DNA of 58,362 bases from Geobacter sp. (GCA_027346925.1 DAIERH010000002.1:1-58362); one strand, 5' to 3'; counted from the first letter of the stretch, positions 49,242 to 57,641 are shown. Numbers and translations: made by a program. The notes: generated from the letters alone by a model not told the origin.

Positions 49242-50701
49242 GAGCCCGCCTTTGGTTGAGTGTCACGCCAGGCGGAACCGGCACCATGGTCAGCCTTGGT
49301 CTGTGCAACCCCCAGCCCCGACATGATCAGGTACCGTGTGGCGTCCATCAGGTGGTCGTTCTCCTTCACCACCTTGCCGTTCTGGTCCCGGCGGTAGATC
49401 CGGAACTCGTTCAGCCATGGAGTCAGTGACCGGAACACCTTCAACCGGCCCGTGCTCATCCTGGTCCAGACTTGGTATATCCCCGCCTCAACCGCATTGT
49501 TGGCCACTGTCAGGTTGAGTCCGCAGTCCTGATAGACCTGCAGGATATGCTCACCGTCCTTCTGCGACCGTCCCCGGGCGGCCGGGTCAATCACGCCCGG
49601 TATCCACTCACCTCGGGCACGGATGGCAGCGGCGTGAATCACAGGCTCTGCCTTCCCCTCGTAGTGACATGACCCCAGATAAACCACGTCGCTCTCCCGG
49701 TCCCATCCCGCCCACACGGCAGCAGTACGGTTCCAGCCCACGTCCATCCCATAGCAGCGTGGCCAGTGCTCGGGCACTTTGAAATCATCGACCAGAATAG
49801 ACTCCTCAAGCACGGGGTAGATGGCACCTGAACCGAGTTGAGGTGTGCCCTTTGAACGCGCTTCCCGCTCATGGACCGGAATAGCAGCCATAAGCTGCTC
49901 CTTGACCTCGCGGGTGAGATGCGGGACATCGTCCCATCCGGCGAACACCACGTAGCGTTTGAGCGTACCTCGATCTTCGGGTGGCTTGCCTCCGGGCATG
50001 TACAGCAAAACGACATCAGAGAGACCTTCCAGTGGCGTGAACGTGCACATAACCATGCCATTGCAGGTCATGGTCCGAATCAGCCCCTCCGTGTACACGT
50101 CGGCCGGCGGTTCCTCGTCGAACCAGATGATGTCTTTTTCCGTGCCTTCGAACGCGCCCCGACCCTGGTCATACGACTTGAATCCTACGCGGGAAATCTT
50201 GCCCGATATATGCCGAACCTGCAGCGTGTCGATGCAGTTGGCTACTGAGCCCGACGCCAGGGTGTGGCCAACGATGAACTCACCAGGAATGACGCCAGTC
50301 CCCCACTCGGCCTTCTGGTCAGGAGGCCCGACCAGCTTCGCCTGCATGATGTCGCGGGTGGTCTTAAGGGTCTTTCCCGCGCACCAGCAGTCAATGGCCT
50401 TGGTGAACCGGCGCCCTTGCCACCAGTGGGGATAGATGCCGGTGAGATGGCAGGTCAGTTCATAGCCGCCAATTGATTCGGTCTTGCCGATACGGTTACC
50501 GGCGATGATTGCCCGCTCTCGATACTCCTGGCCAGCAGCAAAAAACTCCAAGTGCTTGCGATAGAGTTCGCGGCGGTATTCGCCTTCATCGGGGAAATAG
50601 TCAGAAAATTTCCGGCGAGAGTTGCGCCGGTTGAGTTCCTGCAGGAGCAGGAGGAGGTTGATGTTGCGTTCGCGTTCGTCGACGACCGCTGGTTGTGCCA
50701 T
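49226..50701 (-). CDS. terL: Terminase large subunit
   Basis: 491 aa packaging motor. ATPase: Walker A IIAGNRIGKTES near residue 66, Walker B IIWFDEEPP near 190, coupling motif MVMCTFTPLEG near 215. Nuclease: GMDVGWNRTAAVW (first Asp) near 315, VIDPAARGRSQKD near 367, and the last Asp in HLMDATRYLIM near 455. Complete length. Its first ATG overlaps the end of the small-subunit region closely (3-nt gap). Confidence 0.92.
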   Translation of the reverse strand: MAQPAVVDERERNINLLLLLQELNRRNSRRKFSDYFPDEGEYRRELYRKHLEFFAAGQEYRERAIIAGNRIGKTESIGGYELTCHLTGIYPHWWQGRRFTKAIDCWCAGKTLKTTRDIMQAKLVGPPDQKAEWGTGVIPGEFIVGHTLASGSVANCIDTLQVRHISGKISRVGFKSYDQGRGAFEGTEKDIIWFDEEPPADVYTEGLIRTMTCNGMVMCTFTPLEGLSDVVLLYMPGGKPPEDRGTLKRYVVFAGWDDVPHLTREVKEQLMAAIPVHEREARSKGTPQLGSGAIYPVLEESILVDDFKVPEHWPRCYGMDVGWNRTAAVWAGWDRESDVVYLGSCHYEGKAEPVIHAAAIRARGEWIPGVIDPAARGRSQKDGEHILQVYQDCGLNLTVANNAVEAGIYQVWTRMSTGRLKVFRSLTPWLNEFRIYRRDQNGKVVKENDHLMDATRYLIMSGLGVAQTKADHGAGSAWRDTQPKAGSWRSR

Positions 50702-50704
50702 GTA

Positions 50705-51250
50705 TCACCCGTTGATGACCTTGAGGTGAGGAACCTGCTTGACGCCCAGTCGTTCAAACTCAGCCTGGATCGTGGCGCGGAGTTCGTCGTCCTTGAGCTG
50801 TTCGTAGCTGTGCTTGACGTTGAGGTTGATGTTTTCGGAGAACATGCCGATGTGTTTACCGATCAACTGCAATGCCTGGTTGGCGCCCTTGGAGTCAAAC
50901 TGCCACACGTCCCGGCCTTCCTCGTCGGTGGCCTGGACCATGGACTTTGCCGTGGGGTCAAACGTCATCACAGGGATTTTTTGCAGGCACCGCTGGGAAA
51001 CTTCCACCAGGTTTTTCAGTACCCATTCTGCGTCGATTTCCAGCTTCTCCTGGCGCTGAGTAGTCAGGATGGCTACTGCACGGGCCACCATGTCTTGAGA
51101 TAACAGCCGTGAAGCCTGCTCTTGCGCCGTATTAGGCGAGTATCCCGCACGAATAGCGGCCTGAGTGCCATTAAGGTCAACAAGGTATTCCCGGACAAAC
51201 ATCTGCCGTTTGGGCGATAAATCCAGAAATTCTTGGGGCATAGGTTCCAT
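50705..51250 (-). CDS. terS: Terminase small subunit
   Basis: 181 aa. N-terminal DNA-binding domain (PKRQMFVREYLVDLNGTQAA, IRAGYSPNTAQEQASRLLS) is that of the XtmA/Terminase_2 family; the rest is helical for oligomerisation. It recognises the packaging site. First gene of the late operon; the start at 51250 lacks a clear ribosome binding site and ATG 51241 (MPQEFL) is an alternative. Confidence 0.85.
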   Translation of the reverse strand: MEPMPQEFLDLSPKRQMFVREYLVDLNGTQAAIRAGYSPNTAQEQASRLLSQDMVARAVAILTTQRQEKLEIDAEWVLKNLVEVSQRCLQKIPVMTFDPTAKSMVQATDEEGRDVWQFDSKGANQALQLIGKHIGMFSENINLNVKHSYEQLKDDELRATIQAEFERLGVKQVPHLKVING

Positions 51251-51658
51251 GGTTCGGAAGATTACCGTAAAAAGGGGGGCTCGTCAACAAAAACTTGCAA
51301 AAACAACCGGTTACAAAGCTGTTACAAATAATTTCAATAACTTAGCTCATGCCGTAACAAGGGCTGTTACGGCAAAAAAGTCAATAATTTCAGAAAGTAA
51401 GCCCCCGTAAGTAAGTAAATGTAACTGTAACATTATTAATTATTATAAGGGGATTTACGTTATTTTCTCTTTCATATATTCTTATTCTCTCTTATAGTCT
51501 TTTTCTATTTTTCATGTTCTCTCATAGTCTAATTTCCGCCGTTACAGCGTTACATTGTTACAATGTTGAAATCATTGAAGAATTTTTATGCTTGACGTAA
51601 CGCATATAATTTAGTAGTATCGCTTCAGGCTTAATAAAATATATCAGGAGAAATCGGA
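51251..51658. promoter_or_regulatory. AT-rich divergent intergenic region with GTTAC/GTAAC repeats
   Basis: 408 bp without a gene, far richer in A+T than the rest. GTTAC or its complement occurs about ten times (for example near 51310, 51322, 51355, 51367, 51420, 51540, 51550, 51557, 51596), some as inverted pairs such as CCGTAACAAGGGCTGTTACGG. Pyrimidine-rich runs (TATTCTTATTCTCTCTTATAG) follow. It separates the late operon from the zinc-ribbon operon. Operator cluster, origin of replication or packaging site are all possible. Confidence 0.6.
51592..51620 (+). promoter_or_regulatory. Sigma70-like promoter of the zinc-ribbon operon
   Basis: -35 TTGACG (51592-51597), 17-nt spacer, -10 TAGTAT (51615-51620); an overlapping TATAAT lies at 51605-51610 but is badly spaced from any -35. 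It directs the genes at 51659-53167. The -35 overlaps a GTAAC motif, suggesting repression there. Confidence 0.5.
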
Positions 51659-52213
51659 ATGACCAAAAAGCAGCTACTCGTACTTATCCCTGATGAACTG
51701 AAGACCAGATTTAAGGCGTTTTGCGAAATAAGGGAGATGTCGCTCCAGCGTGCAGTGGAGTGCTTAATCCATCAGGCGCTTGATAATTCTCCCAAAGTGA
51801 GCTTTGAGCCATTCCATCACAAATGTAAATCATGCGGCAAAGAATGGTCGTCAGGAAAAGCTGATCCTCGCGTTTGCCCTGCCTGTAAATCCTATCGATG
51901 GCAAGATGACCCATTCACGCATACATGTCTCGCCTGCCGCTACACATGGCACAATTACAAGGTGCATCCGGCCACTTGCCCTAAGTGCCGGTCCAACGAA
52001 TGGGACTCATTCCGGATGACTCCAGAGTACCGGGCATTCCGCTCCATCTGGATAGAAACCGCCATGCCATGGGATTACGTAGCGCACCTGCTCGGAACCA
52101 CAATGGAAAAACTCATGCCGTACATTCAAGGCGATAAGCCGCTCACACAAGCGCACGTCGACAAACTCAAGGAGGTCTGGGAAAATGCAAAAAATGCTAA
52201 AGCATCTCGCTAA
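51659..52213 (+). CDS. Ribbon-helix-helix plus zinc-ribbon regulator
   Basis: 184 aa. Residues 1-45 (KQLLVLIPDELKTRFKAFCE, SLQRAVECLIHQAL) have the strand-helix-helix form of a ribbon-helix-helix DNA-binding domain. Three zinc-ribbon-like CxxC groups follow (CKSC, CPAC, CLAC, CPKC, about 58-110) and a helical end. First gene after the promoter, next to the GTTAC repeat region, so it may be the autoregulator. GGAG lies 9 nt upstream. Confidence 0.7.
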   Translation: MTKKQLLVLIPDELKTRFKAFCEIREMSLQRAVECLIHQALDNSPKVSFEPFHHKCKSCGKEWSSGKADPRVCPACKSYRWQDDPFTHTCLACRYTWHNYKVHPATCPKCRSNEWDSFRMTPEYRAFRSIWIETAMPWDYVAHLLGTTMEKLMPYIQGDKPLTQAHVDKLKEVWENAKNAKASR

Positions 52214-52379
52214 CTGGCTCATCCTAGTCGCCATCATCCTGGCCGGCACCTACTGCCTGATCCACGTCTCTGACTGGGTATTCGACCAGGCCGACCGGAA
52301 AGAACCGAAGCCAACGACCGCCGAACTGCGGCGGCAGACCGCCATTGTCAACCGATGGCACGAAAGGGAGGGGAAATGA
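52185..52379 (+). CDS. Small membrane protein
   Basis: 64 aa with one transmembrane helix (LANWLILVAIILAGTYCLI) and a charged tail. Overlaps the preceding gene by 29 nt. GGAGG precedes the ATG. Unknown. Confidence 0.7.
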   Translation: MQKMLKHLANWLILVAIILAGTYCLIHVSDWVFDQADRKEPKPTTAELRRQTAIVNRWHEREGK

Positions 52380-52492
52380 CACCAGTATGGATTGCATTTG
52401 CTGCAGGCTGTTTCCTGGGAGGGACTGGGGGAATTATCACCATGTGTCTCATGGTCATGGCAGGCAAGACCAGCCGGGAGATGGGCGAATGA
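52376..52492 (+). CDS. Small membrane protein (38 aa)
   Basis: Reads MTPVWIAFAAGCFLGGTGGI and on to a short charged end; one hydrophobic helix. Overlaps neighbours on both sides by ATGA, so it is translationally coupled. GGGAGGGG precedes the ATG. Confidence 0.65.
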   Translation: MTPVWIAFAAGCFLGGTGGIITMCLMVMAGKTSREMGE

Positions 52493-52650
52493 AGTGCACA
52501 TGCGGAGAGGCCATGATCTACGACGTGCACCACGACGACTTGGGCGTCATCAAACGGTGCCTGAAGTGCGGGCACTGGGAGCGGGTAAGGGAGGACGTAT
52601 GGGCTTCAAATAACCGACTGCGCCGTCTGCGCGAAGGGTGGCAACGGTGA
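52489..52650 (+). CDS. Small zinc-ribbon protein (53 aa)
   Basis: Begins MKCTCGEAMIYDVHHDDLGV with a CxC...CLKCG pair, a minimal zinc ribbon, and a basic C terminus. Coupled to the upstream gene (ATGA). The 81-nt gap after it reads ITDCAVCAKGGNGDQSCPCG in another frame without a start codon, perhaps a broken Cys-rich gene. Confidence 0.65.
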   Translation: MKCTCGEAMIYDVHHDDLGVIKRCLKCGHWERVREDVWASNNRLRRLREGWQR

Positions 52651-52731
52651 CCAGTCTTGCCCGTGCGGCAAGAGCATCAAACAGCCAAAACAGTCCAACT
52701 GCACGTTGGGCACCAAAAAGGAGGAGTAGCC

Positions 52732-52920
52732 ATGTCCATGATGTTCACAACCGAAGAAGAAGACAAAATCATCGCCTCCGCTCGGGCACTCGGCCTTGAC
52801 CCGCTCATCGAGATCATCGGCCGCCTGGACGGCGAGGTATCCCGCCTGGACAAAGAGCGGGACCAATTGGCGGAGACGGTGGAGTTGCTGGAGAAGAAAC
52901 TCCGGGAGGTGGGGCAATGA
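52732..52920 (+). CDS. Small coiled-coil protein (62 aa)
   Basis: Begins MSMMFTTEEEDKIIASARAL and ends in a leucine-zipper-like coil (DKERDQLAETVELLEKKLRE). AAGGAGG precedes the ATG. Probably dimeric; unknown. Confidence 0.72.
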   Translation: MSMMFTTEEEDKIIASARALGLDPLIEIIGRLDGEVSRLDKERDQLAETVELLEKKLREVGQ

Positions 52921-53039
52921 CACGGCGCCACTGCAACCCGACTTGTGAGGACGAGGGCCACAGTTGGCGTTATTTGACCGCGAAAGACGGCACGGTCATC
53001 TGGGTATGCCGCCGGTGCGGAAAGGAGGTGGAGGGGTGA
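52917..53039 (+). CDS. Small zinc-binding protein (40 aa)
   Basis: Reads MTRRHCNPTCEDEGHSWRYL, with HCNPTC and CRRCG forming a likely zinc site. Overlaps both neighbours (ATGA, GTGA). Unknown. Confidence 0.65.
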   Translation: MTRRHCNPTCEDEGHSWRYLTAKDGTVIWVCRRCGKEVEG

Positions 53040-53167
53040 AAATCGAATGTGCGTGGTGCAAACGCGACATGGGGGAGAAAGAGGGGGGCACGGACGACCA
53101 AGTGACCCACGGGATCTGCCCCGAGTGCCAAGAGAAGCATTTCCCCGGGGTGGTCATTCCAACATAA
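53036..53167 (+). CDS. Small zinc-ribbon protein (43 aa)
   Basis: GTG start at 53036 (GGAGG upstream). CAWC and CPEC form a zinc ribbon: VKIECAWCKRDMGEKEGG, ICPECQEKHFPG. Last gene of the operon, directly before a strong terminator. Confidence 0.68.
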   Translation: MKIECAWCKRDMGEKEGGTDDQVTHGICPECQEKHFPGVVIPT

Positions 53168-53171
53168 AAAG

Positions 53172-53207
53172 CGAGGGGGGGCGCCCTGCCAAGAACGCCC
53201 CCCCTCG
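53172..53207. terminator. Strong bidirectional hairpin terminator
   Basis: CGAGGGGGGGCG and CGCCCCCCCTCG form a perfect 12-bp stem around a 12-nt loop between the + strand zinc-ribbon operon and the - strand operon. T runs are weak on both sides (TTTTT appears on the - strand after the stem). Confidence 0.8.
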
Positions 53208-53418
53208 TTGCGCCACAAACATGGTATCCCATGTCAGATTGTATTCATGCGTTCCCTCCCTGATTGAATTCGCCGTTCACCCATCCGACCGCAGGTTTGC
53301 TTTATGGTTTTTCCCGGCATTCGGGCTGCGTATTTTGTCGGTCGGTGCGCTTTTGGCATATTCTCTGCATTTTCTGCCTTTACCGCTACTTATCCACTTA
53401 TCCCCGCCAGCATGGCGG
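53208..53418. other. Non-coding region with a relic leader sequence
   Basis: No supported gene. 53351-53404 (GGCATATTCTCTGCATTTTC...) is about 80% alike to 57655-57708, the leader of the VRR-NUC gene, and both run into an attI-like site. This end of the operon therefore looks like a copy of the VRR-NUC upstream region that has lost the gene itself. Confidence 0.6.
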
Positions 53419-53436
53419 TATAATCAATGGTTATAG
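53396..53436 (+). other. attI: Candidate attI site (array 3)
   Basis: TATAATCAATGG|TTATAG with left flank CTTATCCCCGCCAGCATGG and a small CCGCCAGCATGGCGG palindrome. Core identical to the sites at 6091 and 57724. Cassettes follow to the right. Confidence 0.6.
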
Positions 53437-53452
53437 TGCTCTATGCACAGTG

Positions 53453-53602
53453 TCAGAACTGCCGCTTGATGTCTTCCAAGGCATTCATGGCAACACGTAA
53501 CGCAGGCGTTTCTTCCGTCTCGTCGGTAAGTGCCGGATCAAAATCAAATCTGACTTTCACCGTTCCATCATCCGTATCGTGCAGAGTGATCGTTATCTTC
53601 AT
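53453..53602 (-). CDS. Cassette gene, 49-aa protein
   Basis: Reads MKITITLHDTDDGTVKVRFD and ends ALRVAMNALEDIKRQF, a strand-strand-helix form. GGAGG upstream; overlaps the previous gene by ATGA. Acidic; unknown. It shares a two-gene cassette with 53599-53970. Confidence 0.65.
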   Translation of the reverse strand: MKITITLHDTDDGTVKVRFDFDPALTDETEETPALRVAMNALEDIKRQF

Positions 53603-53970
53603 GCCACCGGCCTCCCATGCTTCGTGTAGTCAATGACTGGCGGGTTTGGCGGTCGGTTGCTTTTCTCCGTCGCATGCGGGCAAGGATAGCCAGCGTCAAG
53701 TTTTGCCTCTATACTGGCATTCATAGGCGGCATCCGTTGCCCGCACTTGCAGACCTCAAAGATCGCCTTTCCGCCACAGGTGGAACAGGCATAGGAACCA
53801 CCGTCAGGGTCGCCGTCTTCCCCGGTTCCGTCGCAGTGCGGGCATACCAGAGATTCGGCTATAAGTTGCTTGCCAAGGTTCACCAACTCATCATCGTCAA
53901 GGGTGTCGCCTTCGAGCCGCTGGCCTGTCCGATACATCAACAGCCGGAGATTGTATTCAGCTTCTGTCAT
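53599..53970 (-). CDS. Cassette gene, zinc-ribbon protein (paralogue of 1236-1550)
   Basis: 123 aa. Begins MTEAEYNLRLLMYRTGQRLE; CPHCDGTGEDGDPDGG and CSTCGGKAIFEVCKCGQ give DnaJ-like zinc-binding repeats; a second part (CPHATEKSNRPPNPPVIDY) is absent from the copy at 1236-1550. AAAGGAGG precedes the start at 53970. Presence of related cassettes in two arrays supports cassette duplication or repeated capture. Confidence 0.78.
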   Translation of the reverse strand: MTEAEYNLRLLMYRTGQRLEGDTLDDDELVNLGKQLIAESLVCPHCDGTGEDGDPDGGSYACSTCGGKAIFEVCKCGQRMPPMNASIEAKLDAGYPCPHATEKSNRPPNPPVIDYTKHGRPVA

Positions 53971-53985
53971 AAATCCTCCTTTCGC

Positions 53986-54049
53986 ACTATAACCAGTGGC
54001 CGGACGCCGCCCGATGAAGCCCGGCGGGTCAGCCACAGGCCCGTTAGCG
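53986..54049 (+). repeat. attC site
   Basis: CTATAACCAGTGGCCGGACGCC on the left, CCGGCGGGTCAGCCACAGGCCCGTTA on the right; GTGGC and GCCACA pair. The left arm is almost the same as the end of the window (58337-58362). Core GTTAGCG. Confidence 0.82.
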
Positions 54050-54475
54050 AGACTCCGAGCGTTTCAAGATCTCCAGCATCAAATTGCTGAGTGTCGTTCG
54101 GAGTTCCGCGTTTTCCTCTTCCAGTTTCAAATTGTCGGCTGTCAGGGTTGCATTATCGTCTTGCCGTGCTTTCTTTTCTGCCGCCAGCGCTTCAGTCAGT
54201 TCCTTTTCATAGGGGATTGCCTGCTTCAACCCAGCCTGGAATCCCATGTTCCAGCGGGCCGGGAGCTTATCCAAGGCATTCTTGGCAATGGTTTGCACCT
54301 TCTTTAATGCCTCTTCGCGCTCTGGAGCGTACTTGTAGCCCTGTCGGTCAAACAAATCCATGATGCGCTCAGCGGTTTTAATGGCGGCAGACGGCAGTGT
54401 TTTGTTTCCAGATGCCTCGTCGTATTCGCAGAGCATCCCTGTGATGATTTCTTTTGTCTGTGTGTGCACCGACAT
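54044..54475 (-). CDS. Cassette gene, coiled-coil protein
   Basis: 143 aa. Begins MSVHTQTKEIITGMLCEYDE; helical, and the last 60 residues (AAEKKARQDDNATLTADNLK, EEENAELRTTLSNLMLEILK) form a coiled coil. Start 54475 has GAGG 5 nt upstream. TAA stop in the attC core. Unknown. Confidence 0.75.
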   Translation of the reverse strand: MSVHTQTKEIITGMLCEYDEASGNKTLPSAAIKTAERIMDLFDRQGYKYAPEREEALKKVQTIAKNALDKLPARWNMGFQAGLKQAIPYEKELTEALAAEKKARQDDNATLTADNLKLEEENAELRTTLSNLMLEILKRSESR

Positions 54476-54484
54476 AAAATCCTC

Positions 54485-54538
54485 GCTAACCAGTGGCACG
54501 ACCGGCCCGAAGGCCGTTCAGCCACCGGCCCGTTAGGC
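54485..54538 (+). repeat. attC site at the 3' end of the primase gene
   Basis: GCTAACCAGTGGCACGACCGGC on the left, GCCGTTCAGCCACCGGCCCGTTAGGC on the right; GTGGC and CGGCC pair, with two more bases on the left arm. Core GTTAGGC matches the consensus exactly. The primase TAA stop is in this core. Confidence 0.87.
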
Positions 54539-57196
54539 CACATATCGTATCGGCAACAGCACCGACCGCGACACATGCCCAGCCCCAAACCGGACAGGCG
54601 ACGACGATTTCTGCGCCCCTTCCAGCCGAGAAATCACATTGCACCACGACGTTGCCCACGGCGTTTTCTGCAGGAACATGGCCAGCGTCGGGTGGTTGTT
54701 CGACACCCAGAACCCATCCATAAAATCCAACCTGATACCGATGCGTTTCAACTCCGCCGTGGCCGCCTCTTTCGTTACGTGCTCATGAACAGCCTCCTCT
54801 CCCCATTGGGCTGCGATCTGAATCAACTCCCCTACTGGCACATCAAACGACCCCATGCGACATTGTACCCGCGCCCGGCCGGCCAGGATTGCCTGCAGAC
54901 ATCGCAGTTCGTCTTTCTGTTCCGCCGTCGTGGAATGTCCCTCCCAGTCCTGCTTGTCCACAAAATCCTGTGCCTCGTCCAGCGTGACGACGGTATTTTT
55001 GAACAGCGAGTAGGAACACGCCAGGAGAGATCCGTACTGGTCCCCGTCGCGCCGACTGCCGAGCTTTTTGGACACTGCCTCCTGGAACACGTCGGCATTT
55101 TTGTTGATCGTCGGGATCTGCAAGATGGCCCGCGCCCGGAGCCCACGCGCAAATGCCGGCGTGAGCGTCGATACGCAGAAAGGCTTGATCACCTGGTCAA
55201 AATACTTCGAGTCGCCCTTGACCAGAGACAGCACCGACACACGGGACGTGTCCGCCCGCTGCGACATCTTGACGTTGACCGACGCAACCCCGATACAGGA
55301 CCGGGGCTGGAACGAGTCCACCCCATCACCGCCCTGCCGGGCCTTGTAGATTTTGGAGTCGTTGTTGCTGGAACAGGGACGGGCGAACTCCAGGATGGAC
55401 TGAATACGTTGCTCGGCATGGTGGTCTTCTGCGTCGAACTCGTCGAAGATCACCGAGAAAGCGTTGTTGCGGAGCACCCGACGCATACCGGCCTCCGTGG
55501 TAGTCCCCAGCATCCCCTTCAGGTGTCGGCCGGCGACGTGCTTGATGATGTTGTCGATCACGAACGACTTGCCCGTGCCGGCCGGGCCAGTCAGCCAGAT
55601 ATGCGGCCGCCACTGCAATGCACCACAGACGATAGACGCCACGATCCAGCCAGCCAGCAACCGGCTATTGATCGGCTTCTCCCATGACAGCATATCACAA
55701 AGTTGTACCAGCTTGTTGGCGTCCTTGGCCGACAACGGTTGTGTCTCCTCGTCGGAAATCGGAATGGCCCGCTCGTAGATGAATTTCGACTTCATGTCGG
55801 GCAGTGCGACCCGCTCTCCGTCCACACGGAGGAAATCCCCCAAGTGGAGCACCGACCGGCCGTCATCCTCCCATGCCCCCAGACCGCGCACTCGGTCGCT
55901 ATCGTAGATTCCCAGGTCGTGCGTTGTCTGTATCAGCCAATTTTTGGCCCCGAGTTCGTTGAATCCGCCGCCACTTTTCTTTCCGTCCGTGAACTTCCCC
56001 TCCCACCAGTTCAGTGGGGCCAGCGTGAGCAAGTGCGCGGCCGTGTGTTTGTCGGCCGTCAACCCTTTCACCTGGCCGGTTCCGTGCGAGAGGTAGAAAT
56101 ACTCCCCCCGGTCGTACCCGAGTCGCTGGAAGAAGGGGCAATCCAGTGTGTCATGTTGGACAGGCTCTGCCGCAAATTCAGGAGGTGGCACCTCGTATGC
56201 CTGGTCAGCCTGTTCCTCTTCTGGTTGTGCCTCGAACTGTAGTCGTACCGCGTCCAGCCCCTCTAGGTAGGCCAGGTCGTTGAAGTCGGTCGGATGGTCG
56301 GTGGTGTCGGCAAACTGCGGTACCACAACCCGGCCGCCGACTGCCTCCGCCGCTTCCTTGGCCTTGGTGACGCCAGTGTTCACCCGGCGTTTGCCAGCGA
56401 CATTGCACGGTACCCGCTTGTGCTCGATCTCGCCTGATTCCAGAGTGATCTTGCACCAGGCATCATTGTCGGCGGCAATGATGATGATCAGGTTCGGGCG
56501 CTTCGACCGGACGAGTTCCGCTACAGGCTGCAGGTTGCCGGCGTCGAATGCCACCAGGACCGGTAGGCCTGTTGCGGCGTTGATGCTGGCTCCCGTCGCG
56601 TACCCCTCACAAATCACGATGGTATCCGTGATGGTGCCGATGCGGAAGCAGTTGGCCACCTTGGCAGATCCGGTCTTGAACTTCTTAGTGCCGTCAGGGG
56701 ATATGAACTGAATGCCATGGATGGTGCCATCCAGCGCCTTGATCGGCACCATGAGAGCGCCAGCATCGTCTTGAGTCCGGTACAGCCGTAACTCGCCCGG
56801 GGGTATCTGCTTTCGCACCAAGTACGGGTGATCAGCCGGTACCGGGGGGGCTGTCTCCCATGTCTTCGCGCACCACGCCCTACATTCCGCTGCAACCCGC
56901 TCCGCCTCGGTCTCCCGCGCCTGCTTCGCCGCCTCCATGCGCTTGGCGTAGGCACGCTTCTCCTCGGTGGTGAGTGTCTTGGGCGACTTGCCGCACCATG
57001 TCTCGCTGATGCCCATCTTCCAGTCACCGAAGGCGCCGGCCGGTAGGTCGGAATCATCGTAATAGACGTACCAGGAGTTTTTTGACTTGCCATGCGATTC
57101 AGCGGAGAAGCGGTGCAACTTGCCGTCTGGGATTATCTCTGCCGGGGGAACGATGCCCGCGGCAATAGCCTCGCGGAACTGGTCAATGGGATGCAA
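54533..57196 (-). CDS. TOPRIM primase fused to AAA+ (DUF927-type) helicase
   Basis: 887 aa replication protein. N-terminal part with two CxxC-like Cys (CRAWC), TOPRIM domain at about 180-290 (ICEGYATGASINAATG, IIIIAADND and later DFNDLAY), then a helicase module from about 480: Walker A TGPAGTGKSFVID near 547, Walker B FSVIFDEFDAED near 590, and SCIGVASVNVKMSQRADTSR (sensor/arginine finger) near 645. Phage and plasmid primase-helicases of this design start and unwind replication forks. It is followed by an attC and preceded by the VRR-NUC gene, so the two form a backbone block between arrays. AGGAGG-like sequence precedes the start. Confidence 0.85.
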   Translation of the reverse strand: MHPIDQFREAIAAGIVPPAEIIPDGKLHRFSAESHGKSKNSWYVYYDDSDLPAGAFGDWKMGISETWCGKSPKTLTTEEKRAYAKRMEAAKQARETEAERVAAECRAWCAKTWETAPPVPADHPYLVRKQIPPGELRLYRTQDDAGALMVPIKALDGTIHGIQFISPDGTKKFKTGSAKVANCFRIGTITDTIVICEGYATGASINAATGLPVLVAFDAGNLQPVAELVRSKRPNLIIIIAADNDAWCKITLESGEIEHKRVPCNVAGKRRVNTGVTKAKEAAEAVGGRVVVPQFADTTDHPTDFNDLAYLEGLDAVRLQFEAQPEEEQADQAYEVPPPEFAAEPVQHDTLDCPFFQRLGYDRGEYFYLSHGTGQVKGLTADKHTAAHLLTLAPLNWWEGKFTDGKKSGGGFNELGAKNWLIQTTHDLGIYDSDRVRGLGAWEDDGRSVLHLGDFLRVDGERVALPDMKSKFIYERAIPISDEETQPLSAKDANKLVQLCDMLSWEKPINSRLLAGWIVASIVCGALQWRPHIWLTGPAGTGKSFVIDNIIKHVAGRHLKGMLGTTTEAGMRRVLRNNAFSVIFDEFDAEDHHAEQRIQSILEFARPCSSNNDSKIYKARQGGDGVDSFQPRSCIGVASVNVKMSQRADTSRVSVLSLVKGDSKYFDQVIKPFCVSTLTPAFARGLRARAILQIPTINKNADVFQEAVSKKLGSRRDGDQYGSLLACSYSLFKNTVVTLDEAQDFVDKQDWEGHSTTAEQKDELRCLQAILAGRARVQCRMGSFDVPVGELIQIAAQWGEEAVHEHVTKEAATAELKRIGIRLDFMDGFWVSNNHPTLAMFLQKTPWATSWCNVISRLEGAQKSSSPVRFGAGHVSRSVLLPIRYVA

Positions 57197-57212
57197 GGTG
57201 GACCTCCTGGAG

Positions 57213-57641
57213 TCAGAACAAATTAATTTGGCATGCGGCTATCGCCTCGTCGGCACTTCGGGCTACAGTGGCAAAACCACCGGCGGCCCGGACTTGATCG
57301 ATGAAATTGTGTTGTGCTTCACTCACCTTGCCTGCTGCCGTCTTGACCTCAATGGCGGTGAACACACCCAGCGTCATCCCCACCATTTCAGGGGTGACCG
57401 TGACAGGGGTGATGCCGATCCGGTCACTGGAACCCTCACAGAGCCCGAACTTGACCAACGACGCATGGACGCCCATCTTTTTTGCCAAGGCGATCAAGGC
57501 TGTTGATACTTTGGTGAATGCGCCCCCTCGTGCCGATATAGCGATCCCGACCCCGACGTTGTTGCGCCAAGTAATGATTTTACCGTTGCTGGTACGGCTG
57601 ATACTTGCTGCTATCTTCTTGCTTAGTGCTGATTCGCTCAC
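57213..57641 (-). CDS. VRR-NUC nuclease
   Basis: 142 aa from GTG 57641 (GGAGGG 6 nt upstream). A PD-(D/E)XK nuclease of the VRR-NUC family: ITWRNNVGVGIA near 20, GSSDRIG near 70, FTAIEVKTAAGKVSEAQ near 93 (the E-x-K and following helix), and ARSADEAI at the end. These enzymes resolve or cleave branched DNA. ATG 57692 is possible but would code through the leader that is also present, without the gene, at 53351-53404. Confidence 0.87.
   Translation of the reverse strand: MSESALSKKIAASISRTSNGKIITWRNNVGVGIAISARGGAFTKVSTALIALAKKMGVHASLVKFGLCEGSSDRIGITPVTVTPEMVGMTLGVFTAIEVKTAAGKVSEAQHNFIDQVRAAGGFATVARSADEAIAACQINLF

Noticed and set aside
52651-52731. Cys-rich frame ITDCAVCAKGGNGDQS in the gap of the zinc-ribbon operon
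   Set aside because: No start codon in frame; may be a frame-broken gene but cannot be supported as a CDS.
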